Shown in pieces: positions 25,654-33,541 of a stretch of 64,000 nucleotides of DNA. The stretch's first letter is position 1; each line of letters opens with the position of its first letter. Below the pieces are notes generated by a model. That model was not told the origin of the DNA, did not search any database, and saw nothing but the letters and a program-made list of their open reading frames with translations. The stretch lies in the NCBI RefSeq assembly GCF_014649335.1, contig NZ_BMSV01000012.1:186001-250000 (forward strand), written 5' to 3'. Origin of the DNA: Streptomyces roseolilacinus. GTDB taxonomy: Bacteria > Actinomycetota > Actinomycetes > Streptomycetales > Streptomycetaceae. A program made the position numbers and the translations under genes.

Positions 25654-26883
25654 CTACTCAGAGGCCCTGGTGACCGTGGCGTTGCGGGCGCGGTGGCCGA
25701 TGACCGCCGCGGCGGCGGACAGCAGCGCGACCGTCGTCAGCGCGGCCGGCAGCGAGAACCAGTCCGCGAGGAACCCGATCACGGGCGGGCCCAGCAGCAT
25801 GCCGCCGTAGCCCAGCGTCGACGCGGCCGCCACCCCGGCGGGCCCGGCCAGGGCGCCCGCCCTGTCCACCGCCACCGGGAAGATGTTCGCCAGGCCCAGG
25901 CCGGTCACGGCGAACCCGAGGAGCGCCGCCCACACCGTGGGGGCCAGCGCGCCCAGCAGCATGCCCGCCGCGGCCACCGCGCCGCCCGCGACGAGCGTCC
26001 GGGTCTGGCCGAGCCGCTCCAGCATCGCCGTACCGGAGAGCCGCCCGGCGGTCATGGTCAGCGCGAACAGGGAGTACCCCGCGGCCGCGACACCGGGGTG
26101 GGCGTGCAGGTCCTGCGTCAGGTGCAGGGCGCCCCAGTCGGCCAGGGCCCCCTCGCCGTACGCGGTGCACAGGGCGATCACGCCGAACAGGGTGACCAGG
26201 CGGCGCGATCGGCCGTCCATCCGCCGCCCGGGGACGGGCGCGGCGGGCAGGGCCTCGGGCGGCGCGGGGGAGGGGTGGCGCAGCAGTACGGGGCCGGCGA
26301 CGGCCGTCAGGAGCAGGCCGACGACGGTGAGCCCGAGCAGGTGCGCGGCGGGCGAGAGGCCGCTCGCCACGAGGCCGCCGATCCCGGCGCCGACCATGCC
26401 GCCCAGGCTGAACGCGGCGTGGAAGCCGGGCATCACGGGCCGCCGCAGCGCGGCGACCAGCTCGACGGCGGCGCTGTTCATCGCGACGTTGATCGCGCCG
26501 TAGGCGGTGCCGAAGACCAGCAGGACGAGGCCGAGCGCGAGCACCGAGTGGGTGAGCGCCGGCAGTGCGATGCTCAGCGACAGCAGGACGGCGGCGCCGA
26601 CGGTGACGGCGTGGCTGCCGAAGCGGTGGCACAGCCGCCCGGTGAGGGTCATGGTGACGACGGCCCCGGCGGAGACCCCGAGCAGGGCGAGTCCGAGGTC
26701 GCTCGCCGAGGAGCCGGTCTGCTGCTTGATCGCGGGGATGCGGACGACCCAGCCGGCGAAGAGGAACCCGTCGAGGGCGAAGAAGAGGGTGACGGCGGTA
26801 CGGAGGCGGGACAGGGAGGGGGCGGCGGGGTCCTTGCCGACGGCCTCCCGGGGGGTGGAGGTGAGTTTGTTTAGTAGCGGCAC
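25654..26883 (-). CDS. MFS transporter
   Basis: A 409-residue major facilitator with 12 predicted helices in two halves separated by a Pro/Arg-rich loop (about 205-230). GRLCHRFGSH corresponds to the loop 2-3 motif and GTAYGAINVAMNSAAVEL to helix 4-5. It resembles YbjJ/fucose-permease-type MFS proteins. GTG 26883 is the only start before the first helix; no good ribosome site is visible. The substrate is unknown. Tandem repeats lie immediately upstream. Confidence 0.85.
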   Translation of the reverse strand: MPLLNKLTSTPREAVGKDPAAPSLSRLRTAVTLFFALDGFLFAGWVVRIPAIKQQTGSSASDLGLALLGVSAGAVVTMTLTGRLCHRFGSHAVTVGAAVLLSLSIALPALTHSVLALGLVLLVFGTAYGAINVAMNSAAVELVAALRRPVMPGFHAAFSLGGMVGAGIGGLVASGLSPAAHLLGLTVVGLLLTAVAGPVLLRHPSPAPPEALPAAPVPGRRMDGRSRRLVTLFGVIALCTAYGEGALADWGALHLTQDLHAHPGVAAAGYSLFALTMTAGRLSGTAMLERLGQTRTLVAGGAVAAAGMLLGALAPTVWAALLGFAVTGLGLANIFPVAVDRAGALAGPAGVAAASTLGYGGMLLGPPVIGFLADWFSLPAALTTVALLSAAAAVIGHRARNATVTRASE

Positions 26884-26943
26884 AAAGTCAGGATAGGGGC
26901 CTGCGGCCCCTCACCACAAACCACGGTGCGCGCGCTCTTTTTT

Positions 26944-27154
26944 CAGGGCTCGGTTCGGCTCCGGGGCGCCTGGTGCGACCGCCGACGGTCGACCGTGCTC
27001 GGTCCCGCCTCTTCTTCAGGGCTCGGTTCGGCTCCGGGGCGCCTGGTGCGACCGCCGACGGTCGACCGTGCTCGGTCCCGCTTCTTCTTCAGGGCTCGGT
27101 TCGGCTCCGGGGCGCCTGGTGCGACCGTCGACGGTCGACCGTGCTCGGTCCCTC
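26944..27154. repeat. 73-bp tandem repeat, three copies, each with a 12-bp palindrome
   Basis: Copies start at 26944, 27017 and 27090 with CAGGGCTCGGTTCGGCTCCG. Each carries ACGGTCGACCGT, a perfect palindrome (roughly 26985-26996 and every 73 bp), inside a spacer-rich CTTCTTC context. Copies are nearly identical, so the expansion is recent. Not CRISPR: there is no spacer variation. Confidence 0.9.
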
Positions 27155-27206
27155 CTTCGTCGGGACCTGCGCGCGCTCTCCCTTTCGGCGGCCGCGCGCC
27201 CCTTCG

Positions 27207-27316
27207 CCTCACTCGCCGGGGGTCTGGAGCCCGAGTCGGGTGTGCGCCCCCGCCTCACTCGCCGGGGGTCTGGAGCCCGAGTCGGGTGTGCGCCCCCGCC
27301 TCACTCGCCGGGCCAG
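27207..27316. repeat. 46-bp tandem repeat, two full copies and a partial third
   Basis: CCTCACTCGCCGGGGGTCTG begins copies at 27207, 27253 and 27299; the third diverges after about 15 bp. The stop codon of the next leftward gene falls in the partial copy (27301-27303). Confidence 0.9.
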
Positions 27317-27687
27317 GACGGGCGCCGCTCGCACGCTCCGGTCGCCCTTCGTCCTGCCCCCGGGTGGTCCGGGGTGCCGTGGGGTGGCGGGCTCGGTGGC
27401 TGGGGCGGCGTGGCCGGTGACACCGGCGGACCGCCCGCCGCGTGGCCCGCCTGCTCCGGGTGGAACGCCGAGGGGCCGCCCCCGGTCGGTTCGGCCCCTT
27501 CGTCCGGTCGGTGCCTGCGGGACGTGGGCAGCCGGACGACCCGCGTGCGGTCGGCGTGTCGGTGCTCGTACCGCAGCGGCCGGTCCGGCTCGCCGGCCTG
27601 GAGCGGCCTGGTGCGTGACCCCGACGCGCCGACGGGCGGATGGTCGAAGTCGGGCAGCGGCAGTCCGCCGCGGTCGCGGGTGGTCAT
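27301..27687 (-). CDS. Small streptomycete protein (DUF8129-like), possibly degenerating
   Basis: A 128-residue protein starting MTTRDRGGLPLPDFDHPPVG. I recognise the conserved actinomycete pattern GLPLPDYDHLPVGSL, YEREHANR, GAEPSGG and the terminal PVSP-PPxxP tail. Several hydrophobic positions normally Leu or Ile are Pro or Arg here (DFDHPPVG, RTRPLQAGEP), so it may be losing function. No catalytic motif is known for the family. The 3' end overlaps the 46-bp repeat. The start has only a weak ribosome site. Confidence 0.6.
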   Translation of the reverse strand: MTTRDRGGLPLPDFDHPPVGASGSRTRPLQAGEPDRPLRYEHRHADRTRVVRLPTSRRHRPDEGAEPTGGGPSAFHPEQAGHAAGGPPVSPATPPQPPSPPPHGTPDHPGAGRRATGACERRPSWPGE

Positions 27688-27712
27688 CCGGATCCCCCGG
27701 GGACGTGACCGG

Positions 27713-28387
27713 TCACGCCCGGGTGGCACGGCGCGCGTGGGCTTCCTCGACGTCCTCCACCACATGGCGGTCGAGCGCGGCGCGGACCAACGCCGCCGCC
27801 AGCGACGGCAGTTCCTCCCTGCCCACCAGCCGGTCCAGCTCCGCCGGGTCGGCCGGCAGCCCCAGGCGGCGCGCCCCGTCCAGCGTCTTGCCGTCCAGGT
27901 ACGGCGCCGTCGCGGGCCACACCCCCTGCACCTCGCGCAGGAAGACGTCCGCGCCGACCGGGCCGATGCCCGGCACCTCGCGCAGCAGCTCCCGCAGCCG
28001 CCCCGGTTCGCCCCCGGCCTCCTCGCGCAGCCGCCGCAGATCACCGCGGTACCGGTCGAGTACGAACTCCGCCGCCCGGCCGAGCTGGGTCGACGTCCGC
28101 TCGTCGTAGCGCCGGTAGCCGCCCCGGCCGAGGGCGTCCACCCGCTGCTGCCAGGTGGCGTCCCGCATGCGCCGCGCGTCCCGCATCCCGGCGTCGAACA
28201 GGGCCCGGGCCGCCGCCACCGCCGTCGCCGCGCGGATGCGGGCGCTCAGCAGGTGGGCGAGCACCAGCAGCTCGTACAGCGGCTGCGGCGTGTCCCTCAG
28301 CCGGATGCCCGCCTCCTCGGCGTACGTCCGGCCGTGTTCGGCGAGCAGGTCCCGTACCGTCGCCCGCTCGTCGCCGGAGAGTGCCAT
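27713..28387 (-). CDS. HhH-containing DNA glycosylase/endonuclease-like protein
   Basis: A 224-residue all-helical protein with LREVPGIGPVGADVFLREVQGVWP, a helix-hairpin-helix of the HhH-GPD superfamily, preceded by LLVLAHLLSARI and a helical core like endonuclease III. The C-terminal 4Fe-4S cysteines of EndoIII are absent, and the catalytic Lys is not obvious. DNA base-excision repair is likely. ATG 28387 follows GAGGAGGCCCCC. Confidence 0.8.
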   Translation of the reverse strand: MALSGDERATVRDLLAEHGRTYAEEAGIRLRDTPQPLYELLVLAHLLSARIRAATAVAAARALFDAGMRDARRMRDATWQQRVDALGRGGYRRYDERTSTQLGRAAEFVLDRYRGDLRRLREEAGGEPGRLRELLREVPGIGPVGADVFLREVQGVWPATAPYLDGKTLDGARRLGLPADPAELDRLVGREELPSLAAALVRAALDRHVVEDVEEAHARRATRA

Positions 28388-28529
28388 GGGGGCCTCCTCG
28401 ACCCGGTCCCGCCCGTTCGCGCGGAGGGCGCGGCCTCCCGCGCCACCGCTGCCCGCAGTACCCGTCGCAGGGCGGCCGAAACAGCCCACCGGGGCGGCCG
28501 GCGTGCCGGATCATGGGAGACTCGCCCCC

Positions 28530-29759
28530 ATGAACGGCAAGGCGACGACGACCCGGACACGGCTCGACAGGGGCCGCAGCGCCCTCGGCCCGGCGCTGGA
28601 ACTGGTGCACACGGGCCGGGCTCCGACCCGTGCCGTCCTCACCGCCGAACTGGGCGTCACCCGGGCCACCGCGGGCGCCGTCGCCGCCGAACTGGAGGCC
28701 CTCGGTCTGATCCGCGTCGACTCGCGCCCCGCCGCCGCCGGCTCCCAGGGCCGGCCCTCCCACCGGCTGACCGTCGACGAGAACGGCCCCGTCGCCCTCG
28801 CCGCTCAGGTCCACGCCGACGGGTTCCGCGCCGCCCTCGTCGGCCTGGGCGGCCGGATCGTGGCGACCGCGCCCGGCTGCGTGGAGGTCACCGCCGACCC
28901 CGCGCAGGTCCTGGCCGCCGTCGTCGAGGCGGGCGCGGGGCTGCTGCGCGACAGCGGCCGCCGCTGCGTGGGCGCCGGACTCGCCGTACCGTCCGCGGTC
29001 GCCGAGCCGGAGGGCACCGCCCTCAACCCGCTGCACCTCGCCTGGCCCGCCGGCGCGCCCGTACGGGACGTCTTCGCCGACCTCGTCCACGCCGCCGGCA
29101 TCGACGGCCCCGCCCTCACCGGCAACGACGTCAACCTCGCCGCGCTGGCCGAGCACCGGCACGGCGCCGGCCGCGGCGCCCAGCACCTGCTGTGCGTCGC
29201 CACCGGCCACCGCGGCGTCGGCGGCGCCCTCGTCCTCGACGGGCGGCTGCACACCGGCAGCTCCGGCCTCGCCCTGGAGGTCGGCCACCTCACCGTCAAC
29301 CCGGCGGGCCGCCCCTGCCACTGCGGGAGCCGCGGCTGCCTCGACGTCGAGACCGACCCGCTGGCCTTCCTCACCGCCGCCGGCCGCGTACCGGGCCCCG
29401 AGGTGTCCCTGCTCCAGCAGTGCCGCGACCTGCTCCGCGACGAGCCCGGCGACCCGGGGGTGCGGGTGGCCGTCGAGGAGCTCGTCGACCGGCTCGGGCT
29501 GGGTCTCGCCGGCCTGGTGAACATCCTCAACCCGGACCGGATCATCCTGGGCGGCCTCCACCGCGAACTGCTCGCCGCCGACCCCGAACGGCTCCGGGCC
29601 GTCGTCGCCGACCGCAGCCTGTGGGGGCGCAGCGGTGGCGTCCCCATCCTCGGCTGCACCCTGGACCACAACAGCCTCGCGGGCGCCGCCGAACTGGCGT
29701 GGCAGCCCGTCCTCGACGACCCGCTCGCCGCACTCGGCAGGCCCCTCGCCCACGGCTGA
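28530..29759 (+). CDS. ROK-family transcriptional regulator
   Basis: A 409-residue ROK repressor. A winged helix (about 20-75: RAPTRAVLTAELGVTRATAGAVAAELEALGLIRV) precedes a sugar-kinase-like domain. The zinc signature CHCGSRGCLD is intact (GRPCHCGSRGCLDVE), and GHLTVNPAG precedes it. The ATP-site DxGxT equivalent looks degenerate, fitting an NagC/Mlc-like sensor rather than a kinase. The ATG at 28530 has a GAGACT hexamer 7 nt upstream and may be leaderless. Confidence 0.9.
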   Translation: MNGKATTTRTRLDRGRSALGPALELVHTGRAPTRAVLTAELGVTRATAGAVAAELEALGLIRVDSRPAAAGSQGRPSHRLTVDENGPVALAAQVHADGFRAALVGLGGRIVATAPGCVEVTADPAQVLAAVVEAGAGLLRDSGRRCVGAGLAVPSAVAEPEGTALNPLHLAWPAGAPVRDVFADLVHAAGIDGPALTGNDVNLAALAEHRHGAGRGAQHLLCVATGHRGVGGALVLDGRLHTGSSGLALEVGHLTVNPAGRPCHCGSRGCLDVETDPLAFLTAAGRVPGPEVSLLQQCRDLLRDEPGDPGVRVAVEELVDRLGLGLAGLVNILNPDRIILGGLHRELLAADPERLRAVVADRSLWGRSGGVPILGCTLDHNSLAGAAELAWQPVLDDPLAALGRPLAHG

Positions 29760-29777
29760 GCCGACGTGTGCCGGGAA

Positions 29778-29871
29778 GCCGTGCGGCGAGAGGCCGTGTG
29801 ACGAGAGGCCGTGCGGCGAAGGGGTCGTGCGGCGAAGGGGTCGTACGGCGAGGGTCGTGCGGTGGTGCGCC
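29778..29871. repeat. Short-unit tandem repeat (15-16 bp, about six copies)
   Basis: Units of the type GCCGTGCGGCGAGAG and GTCGTGCGGCGAAGGG follow one another after the ROK gene, with small substitutions. Non-coding. Confidence 0.75.
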
Positions 29872-30011
29872 GGGCGGCGGCCAGGGAGTCGACGCACCGC
29901 AGGGCAAGGCGCCGTGCGGTGGAGCGCTCTCCGGCCGGGACGCCGTGCGGTCCGGAGGCCGCCCGCCGGGTCGTGGTCGAAAAATCCCGCCCCGGTGGGC
30001 CATTCGGGACG

Positions 30012-30017
30012 TAGGGT
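30012..30017 (+). promoter_or_regulatory. -10 hexamer of a probable leaderless promoter (methyltransferase)
   Basis: TAGGGT lies 8 nt before the GTG at 30026 and there is no ribosome binding site, the pattern expected for a leaderless transcript. Confidence 0.5.
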
Positions 30018-30025
30018 CCCGGATC

Positions 30026-30790
30026 GTGACCGGAACCGATCTCCCACCCCGCCTCGCCCACCTCACCTTCCACGGACCGCTGTCCGAGGACCGCGCCCGG
30101 CGGCTCGTCGCCTCCCTGGCCGCCGCCCGGCCCGCCACGGTCCTGGACATCGGCTGCGGCTGGGGCGAGCTGCTGCTGCGCGTCCTCGACGCCGTGCCCG
30201 GCGCGACCGGCGTCGGCGTCGACACCAACGGCGAGGACCTGGCCCGCGGACGGGGCATCGCCGAGGAGCGCGGCCTCGCCGAACGCGTCCGCTTCCTGGA
30301 GGAGTCCGCCCTGGGGACGACGCGCGGCCCGGCCGACCTCGTCCTGTGCCTGGGCGCCGGCCAGGCGCTCTGCGCCCCGGAGGGCCCGTACGACGTGGCG
30401 GCGGTCCTGCGCGAACTGCGGCGCCTGGTGGCACCGGGCGGCCGGGTCCTCCTCGGCGAGGGCTTCTGGGAGCGCGTTCCCGCGCCGGAGGAACTGGCCC
30501 GGATGTGGCCGGGCGCCCACGAGGGCGACCACCCGCTGCTCGGCGCGCTCGTCGACGAGGCCGTCGAGGCGGGCTTCCGGCCCGCCTGGATCGAGACGGC
30601 GGACCGGGACGAGTGGGAGCGGTTCGAGTCGGGCTACCGCCAGGGCGTGGAGCTGTGGCTCGCGGGCCACCCCGACCACCCGGCCGCCGCCGAGACCCGT
30701 GCCCGCGTCGACCGGCAGCGCGCCTCCTGGCTCAACGGCTACCGCGACGTCCTCGGCATGGCGTACCTGACCCTCGTCCCGGTCGGCTGA
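30026..30790 (+). CDS. SAM-dependent class I methyltransferase
   Basis: A 254-residue methyltransferase. Motif I is VLDIGCGWGELLLRVL; VGVDTNGEDLARG supplies the acidic ribose contact; LVLCLGAGQAL and VAPGGRVLLGEGFWERVP are motifs II-IV. Acceptor unknown; the closest general type is the UbiE/Coq5-like group. It is bounded 7 bp downstream by the convergent DUF4865 gene. Confidence 0.88.
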   Translation: MTGTDLPPRLAHLTFHGPLSEDRARRLVASLAAARPATVLDIGCGWGELLLRVLDAVPGATGVGVDTNGEDLARGRGIAEERGLAERVRFLEESALGTTRGPADLVLCLGAGQALCAPEGPYDVAAVLRELRRLVAPGGRVLLGEGFWERVPAPEELARMWPGAHEGDHPLLGALVDEAVEAGFRPAWIETADRDEWERFESGYRQGVELWLAGHPDHPAAAETRARVDRQRASWLNGYRDVLGMAYLTLVPVG

Positions 30791-30797
30791 CGCCCGC

Positions 30798-31382
30798 TCA
30801 GTCCCAGTGCCGGCCGCGCCGCAGCGCCGCGCGGCCGGGCTGGGACAGGTGCAGCACCCGGAACACGTCCCCCGCCCCCTCCGGTGCCGGGCCCGCCCAC
30901 AGGGCGAACGCCAGCAGCTCCCAGTGGCGCGGGTCGACCGCCACCGCGGCCGCCACGAGCCCGTCCTCCCGCAGGAGCCGCCCGTGCGCCTCCACCGCCC
31001 GCCCCACCGCGTCGGCGGGCCGCTCGTCCTCGCCGATCCGCTCGCGCCGCCGCACCGCGTACCGGGGCACCGCACCGGCCGCCGGCCCCTCGCCGTACGC
31101 GGCGCCCGCCCAGTGCCGCACCTCGGGCCGCCCGAAGTCGTCGACGATCCCCTGGAAGCCGGGGCCCCACAGGAAGGCGTTCATGCCCTCGGGCGCGGTC
31201 CACAGGTAGAACGGCGCGTACTGGTTCACCGGCGCGCCCGCCGACCGCTCCCGCACCAGGTACGCCTTGAGGCCGAGCCCCGCGAAGTCGTCCAGCAGGT
31301 GGCCGCGGGTCGCCACCCGGTGGTGGACGACGCCCATGTCGTAGTCGGCGGGGAGGGTGATCTCGTACTGCATCGCGTGCAT
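30798..31382 (-). CDS. DUF4865 family protein
   Basis: A 194-residue protein beginning MHAMQYEITLPADYDMGVVHHRV, which I recognise as the DUF4865 family, usually encoded beside a TetR repressor and thought to have a monooxygenase- or dehydrin-like alpha/beta fold; no reaction is established. The start ATG (31382) overlaps the TetR stop as TGATG, so the pair is translationally coupled. A second ATG at 31373 is possible. Confidence 0.85.
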   Translation of the reverse strand: MHAMQYEITLPADYDMGVVHHRVATRGHLLDDFAGLGLKAYLVRERSAGAPVNQYAPFYLWTAPEGMNAFLWGPGFQGIVDDFGRPEVRHWAGAAYGEGPAAGAVPRYAVRRRERIGEDERPADAVGRAVEAHGRLLREDGLVAAAVAVDPRHWELLAFALWAGPAPEGAGDVFRVLHLSQPGRAALRRGRHWD

Positions 31383-31948
31383 CAGGCCGCCCTCCGCCCC
31401 GCGAGCAGGGCCAGCAGTCCGTCGACCGCCGCGCCGAACGCGGCCGCCGACCCCGACGCGCGGGCGAGGACGTAGCCGCCCTGCACCGTCGCCACGACCG
31501 CCGCGGCCGTGCGCTCCGGGTCCAGGGACCGGTCGAACTCGCCGCTCGCCACGCCCTCCCGGAGGATTCCGGCGAGCCGCCCGCGCAGCCAGTCCAGGGT
31601 CTCGTCGACCGGTGCGCGCAGCGCGCCGTCGGCGATGACGTCCGGGTCCATCGTCAGCCGCCCCACCGGGCAGCCCCGCAGCACGTCGCGCTCGCGCCGC
31701 AGGTACGCCTCCACGCGCGCGTATGCCGTGCCCTCCCCGCCCAGGACCCGCTCGGCGGCGGCGCGCATCTCCTCGGCGGTGCGGCGGATGGCGGCCAGCG
31801 CCAGGTCGGGCTTCCCCGCGAAGTGGTGGTACATGCTGCCCTGGCCGGCGCCCGCCCGCTGCTGGATCGCCTTCGGGCTGGTCCCCGTGTACCCGCGCTC
31901 CCACAGCAGCTCGCGCGTGGCATCGACGAGTCGTTCGGAAGTGGTCAT
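31382..31948 (-). CDS. TetR/AcrR-family repressor
   Basis: A 188-residue regulator with the N-terminal HTH LVDATRELLWERGYTGTSPKAIQQRAGAGQGSMYHHFAGKPDLALAAI and a ligand-binding C-terminal domain with a conserved single Cys (RGCPVGRL). It is the first gene of a TetR-DUF4865 operon and probably represses it through the dyad 9 bp upstream of its start. Confidence 0.92.
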   Translation of the reverse strand: MTTSERLVDATRELLWERGYTGTSPKAIQQRAGAGQGSMYHHFAGKPDLALAAIRRTAEEMRAAAERVLGGEGTAYARVEAYLRRERDVLRGCPVGRLTMDPDVIADGALRAPVDETLDWLRGRLAGILREGVASGEFDRSLDPERTAAAVVATVQGGYVLARASGSAAAFGAAVDGLLALLAGRRAA

Positions 31949-31956
31949 GCGGCCAC

Positions 31957-31976
31957 TGTACATACCAGTAGGTACA
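31957..31976. promoter_or_regulatory. Likely TetR operator
   Basis: TGTACATACC and AGTAGGTACA form a 20-bp dyad with 8 of 10 arm positions matching, 9-28 bp upstream of the TetR start. Its TAC and GTA cores overlap where the promoter must lie. Confidence 0.65.
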
Positions 31977-31982
31977 GAACCC

Positions 31983-32207
31983 GTGCTCCCCCGTCGTGCG
32001 GCCGTCGCCGTCGCGGCCGTCCCGCTGCCGCGCCGCACCGTGCGGCGGGGCGGCCGGGGGCGCTGCGCCACCCGGGTGACGGACGTCCGCCCGGGGACCG
32101 TCGCCCTGTCCGGGCGGCGGTTCGCGACCGGGGAGACCGGCGAGGAGGAGTACCGGCGACGGCCCCCCGTCCTCGGCGGGCGGTTCGGCGCCGACCCGGC
32201 CGGGTGA
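31983..32207 (+). pseudogene. Remnant of a SHOCT-domain protein
   Basis: A 74-codon frame from GTG 31983. Its second half (ALSGRRFATGETGEEEYRRR) fits the SHOCT pattern AL-x-x-R-F-A-x-GE-I-x-x-EEY. The first half is Arg/Val-rich and lacks the membrane helix normally in front of SHOCT in streptomycete proteins; no ribosome site is seen. It reads as a gene that has lost its middle. It is divergent from the TetR gene. Confidence 0.45.
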
Positions 32208-32280
32208 GCCCCCGGCGGTCCGCGCCTCCCGCGGTCCGTGTTTCCCGCGGTCCGGCCCGTCCCGATGGGACGCCGTCCGG

Positions 32281-32841
32281 TCAGCCCGCCACGGCCGACC
32301 GGACGGCGGCGGCGTGCCCGCGTACCGTCTCCGCCGCCCCCGCGCCGTCCCCGAACGGCACGGGGTCCTTGAACACGCCGCCGCCCACGGCCCCGTACGC
32401 CGGAGTCGCCGGGATGCCGAGGGGCGTGGCCGAGGGCGCGGGGAGCGTGAACCACACGACCTTCCCCGAATCGCCCTGCGGGCGGGCGCCCCAGCTCTCG
32501 CTCACCGCCTCTATCAACGCGAGGCCGCGTCCCGACGTGGCGAGCGGGTCCGGCCCGTCCTGCAGGTGCACGACGGCGGGGAGTCGCGGGTCGTGGTCGT
32601 GGACGGAGACCGTGAGCCGGTCGAGGAGGAACTCGATCTCGACCGTGCAGACCTTGTCCGGCTTGGCGTGCCGGTGCACGTTGGTGAGGAGTTCGGTGAC
32701 GCCGAGCGCCGCCTTCTCGATGAGGGGATCGAGGTTCCAGTAGCGCAGTTGCGCCGACACGATTCTGCGGACCTGACCGATCCGCGACGGCAGGGCTTGG
32801 AGCTCTACCGCGCACTGCCTGCTGCTTGCCTGGCTGATCAC
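32281..32841 (-). CDS. GHKL-type ATP-binding protein (anti-sigma-factor-like)
   Basis: A 186-residue protein of the RsbW/SpoIIAB-like HATPase group, many copies of which occur in Streptomyces. N box: GVTELLTNVHRHA; G1 box: HDHDPRLP (usually D-x-G-x); G2 box: TSGRGLALIEAVSESWG. It may phosphorylate or bind an anti-anti-sigma factor, and its own partner is not adjacent. GTG 32841 follows GGGGAGTCGCAGCC. The last 45 residues are low-complexity. Confidence 0.85.
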   Translation of the reverse strand: MISQASSRQCAVELQALPSRIGQVRRIVSAQLRYWNLDPLIEKAALGVTELLTNVHRHAKPDKVCTVEIEFLLDRLTVSVHDHDPRLPAVVHLQDGPDPLATSGRGLALIEAVSESWGARPQGDSGKVVWFTLPAPSATPLGIPATPAYGAVGGGVFKDPVPFGDGAGAAETVRGHAAAVRSAVAG

Positions 32842-33013
32842 GGCTGCGACTCCCCGAAGTAGGTCCGGAAGAAGGCGAGGATCGGATCCAGTGGGTGGCT
32901 GGCTCGTGTCCGACGGGCTGGATCACAGCGTCACCGCCGGTTCACCCTGAGTGATGTCAATCCAGCGTGGCCCAGACGTGACCGCTTCGCAACTCGCGGC
33001 GGTGGAGGCCCCG

Positions 33014-33334
33014 TCAGTCCCGCCGCCCGCCCGCCCTGCGCACGGCCTCCAGGAAACGGCCGGTCAGCGCCGGCCCGGTCCCCGGCCGCCGGTCGCGCTG
33101 CGCCATGGTCAGCCGGTAGCGGGCGCCGTTGAGCGTCGCGACGGCCGCGTCGCGCGCCGCGAACCACGGCCGGCCCGCCCGCACGCTGCGCACCGGGGCG
33201 CTGTCGATCTCCCGGCCGTAGCTGGTCAGCAGGGCCAGCCGGCCGTCCTCGATGCGGACCTCGCCGGCCGTCGTCAAAGAGCGCGGCCACCGCTCGATGC
33301 GTACCCCGGTGGCGCTGAATTCGGGTTCAGACAT
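33014..33334 (-). CDS. Conserved hypothetical protein, 106 aa
   Basis: A 106-residue product from ATG 33334 (MSEPEFSATGVRIERWPRS) to RRAGGRRD. Predicted mostly beta in the first 75 residues (GVRIERW, GEVRIEDGRLALLT, ARYRLTMAQ), with a basic helical tail. No known domain. The leading stretch resembles small streptomycete PH-like proteins, but I cannot name it. It is divergent from the cysteine-synthase-like gene. Confidence 0.6.
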   Translation of the reverse strand: MSEPEFSATGVRIERWPRSLTTAGEVRIEDGRLALLTSYGREIDSAPVRSVRAGRPWFAARDAAVATLNGARYRLTMAQRDRRPGTGPALTGRFLEAVRRAGGRRD

Positions 33335-33541
33335 GGTTGCGCCGCCCCCTTCGCACCCGTTCCAGGACGCCCAGTCTGCACGGACGACCCGCGTCCGCAC
33401 CAGTGCACCTCCCGGACCGCCCTGCAAGGCGGGCCTATGGGGGGTCAAAGTCATTATTTGCCCAGGTGGGGGAGGTATGTTCGGTTGCGGGACCCCCGGG
33501 GGGACCGTGGTGCGCAGGACACGGATGACGAGGAGTGACGC

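Noticed and set aside
26944..27316. Repeat block considered as a CRISPR array
   Set aside because: Units are contiguous copies of 73 and 46 bp with no unique spacers, and no cas gene is near.
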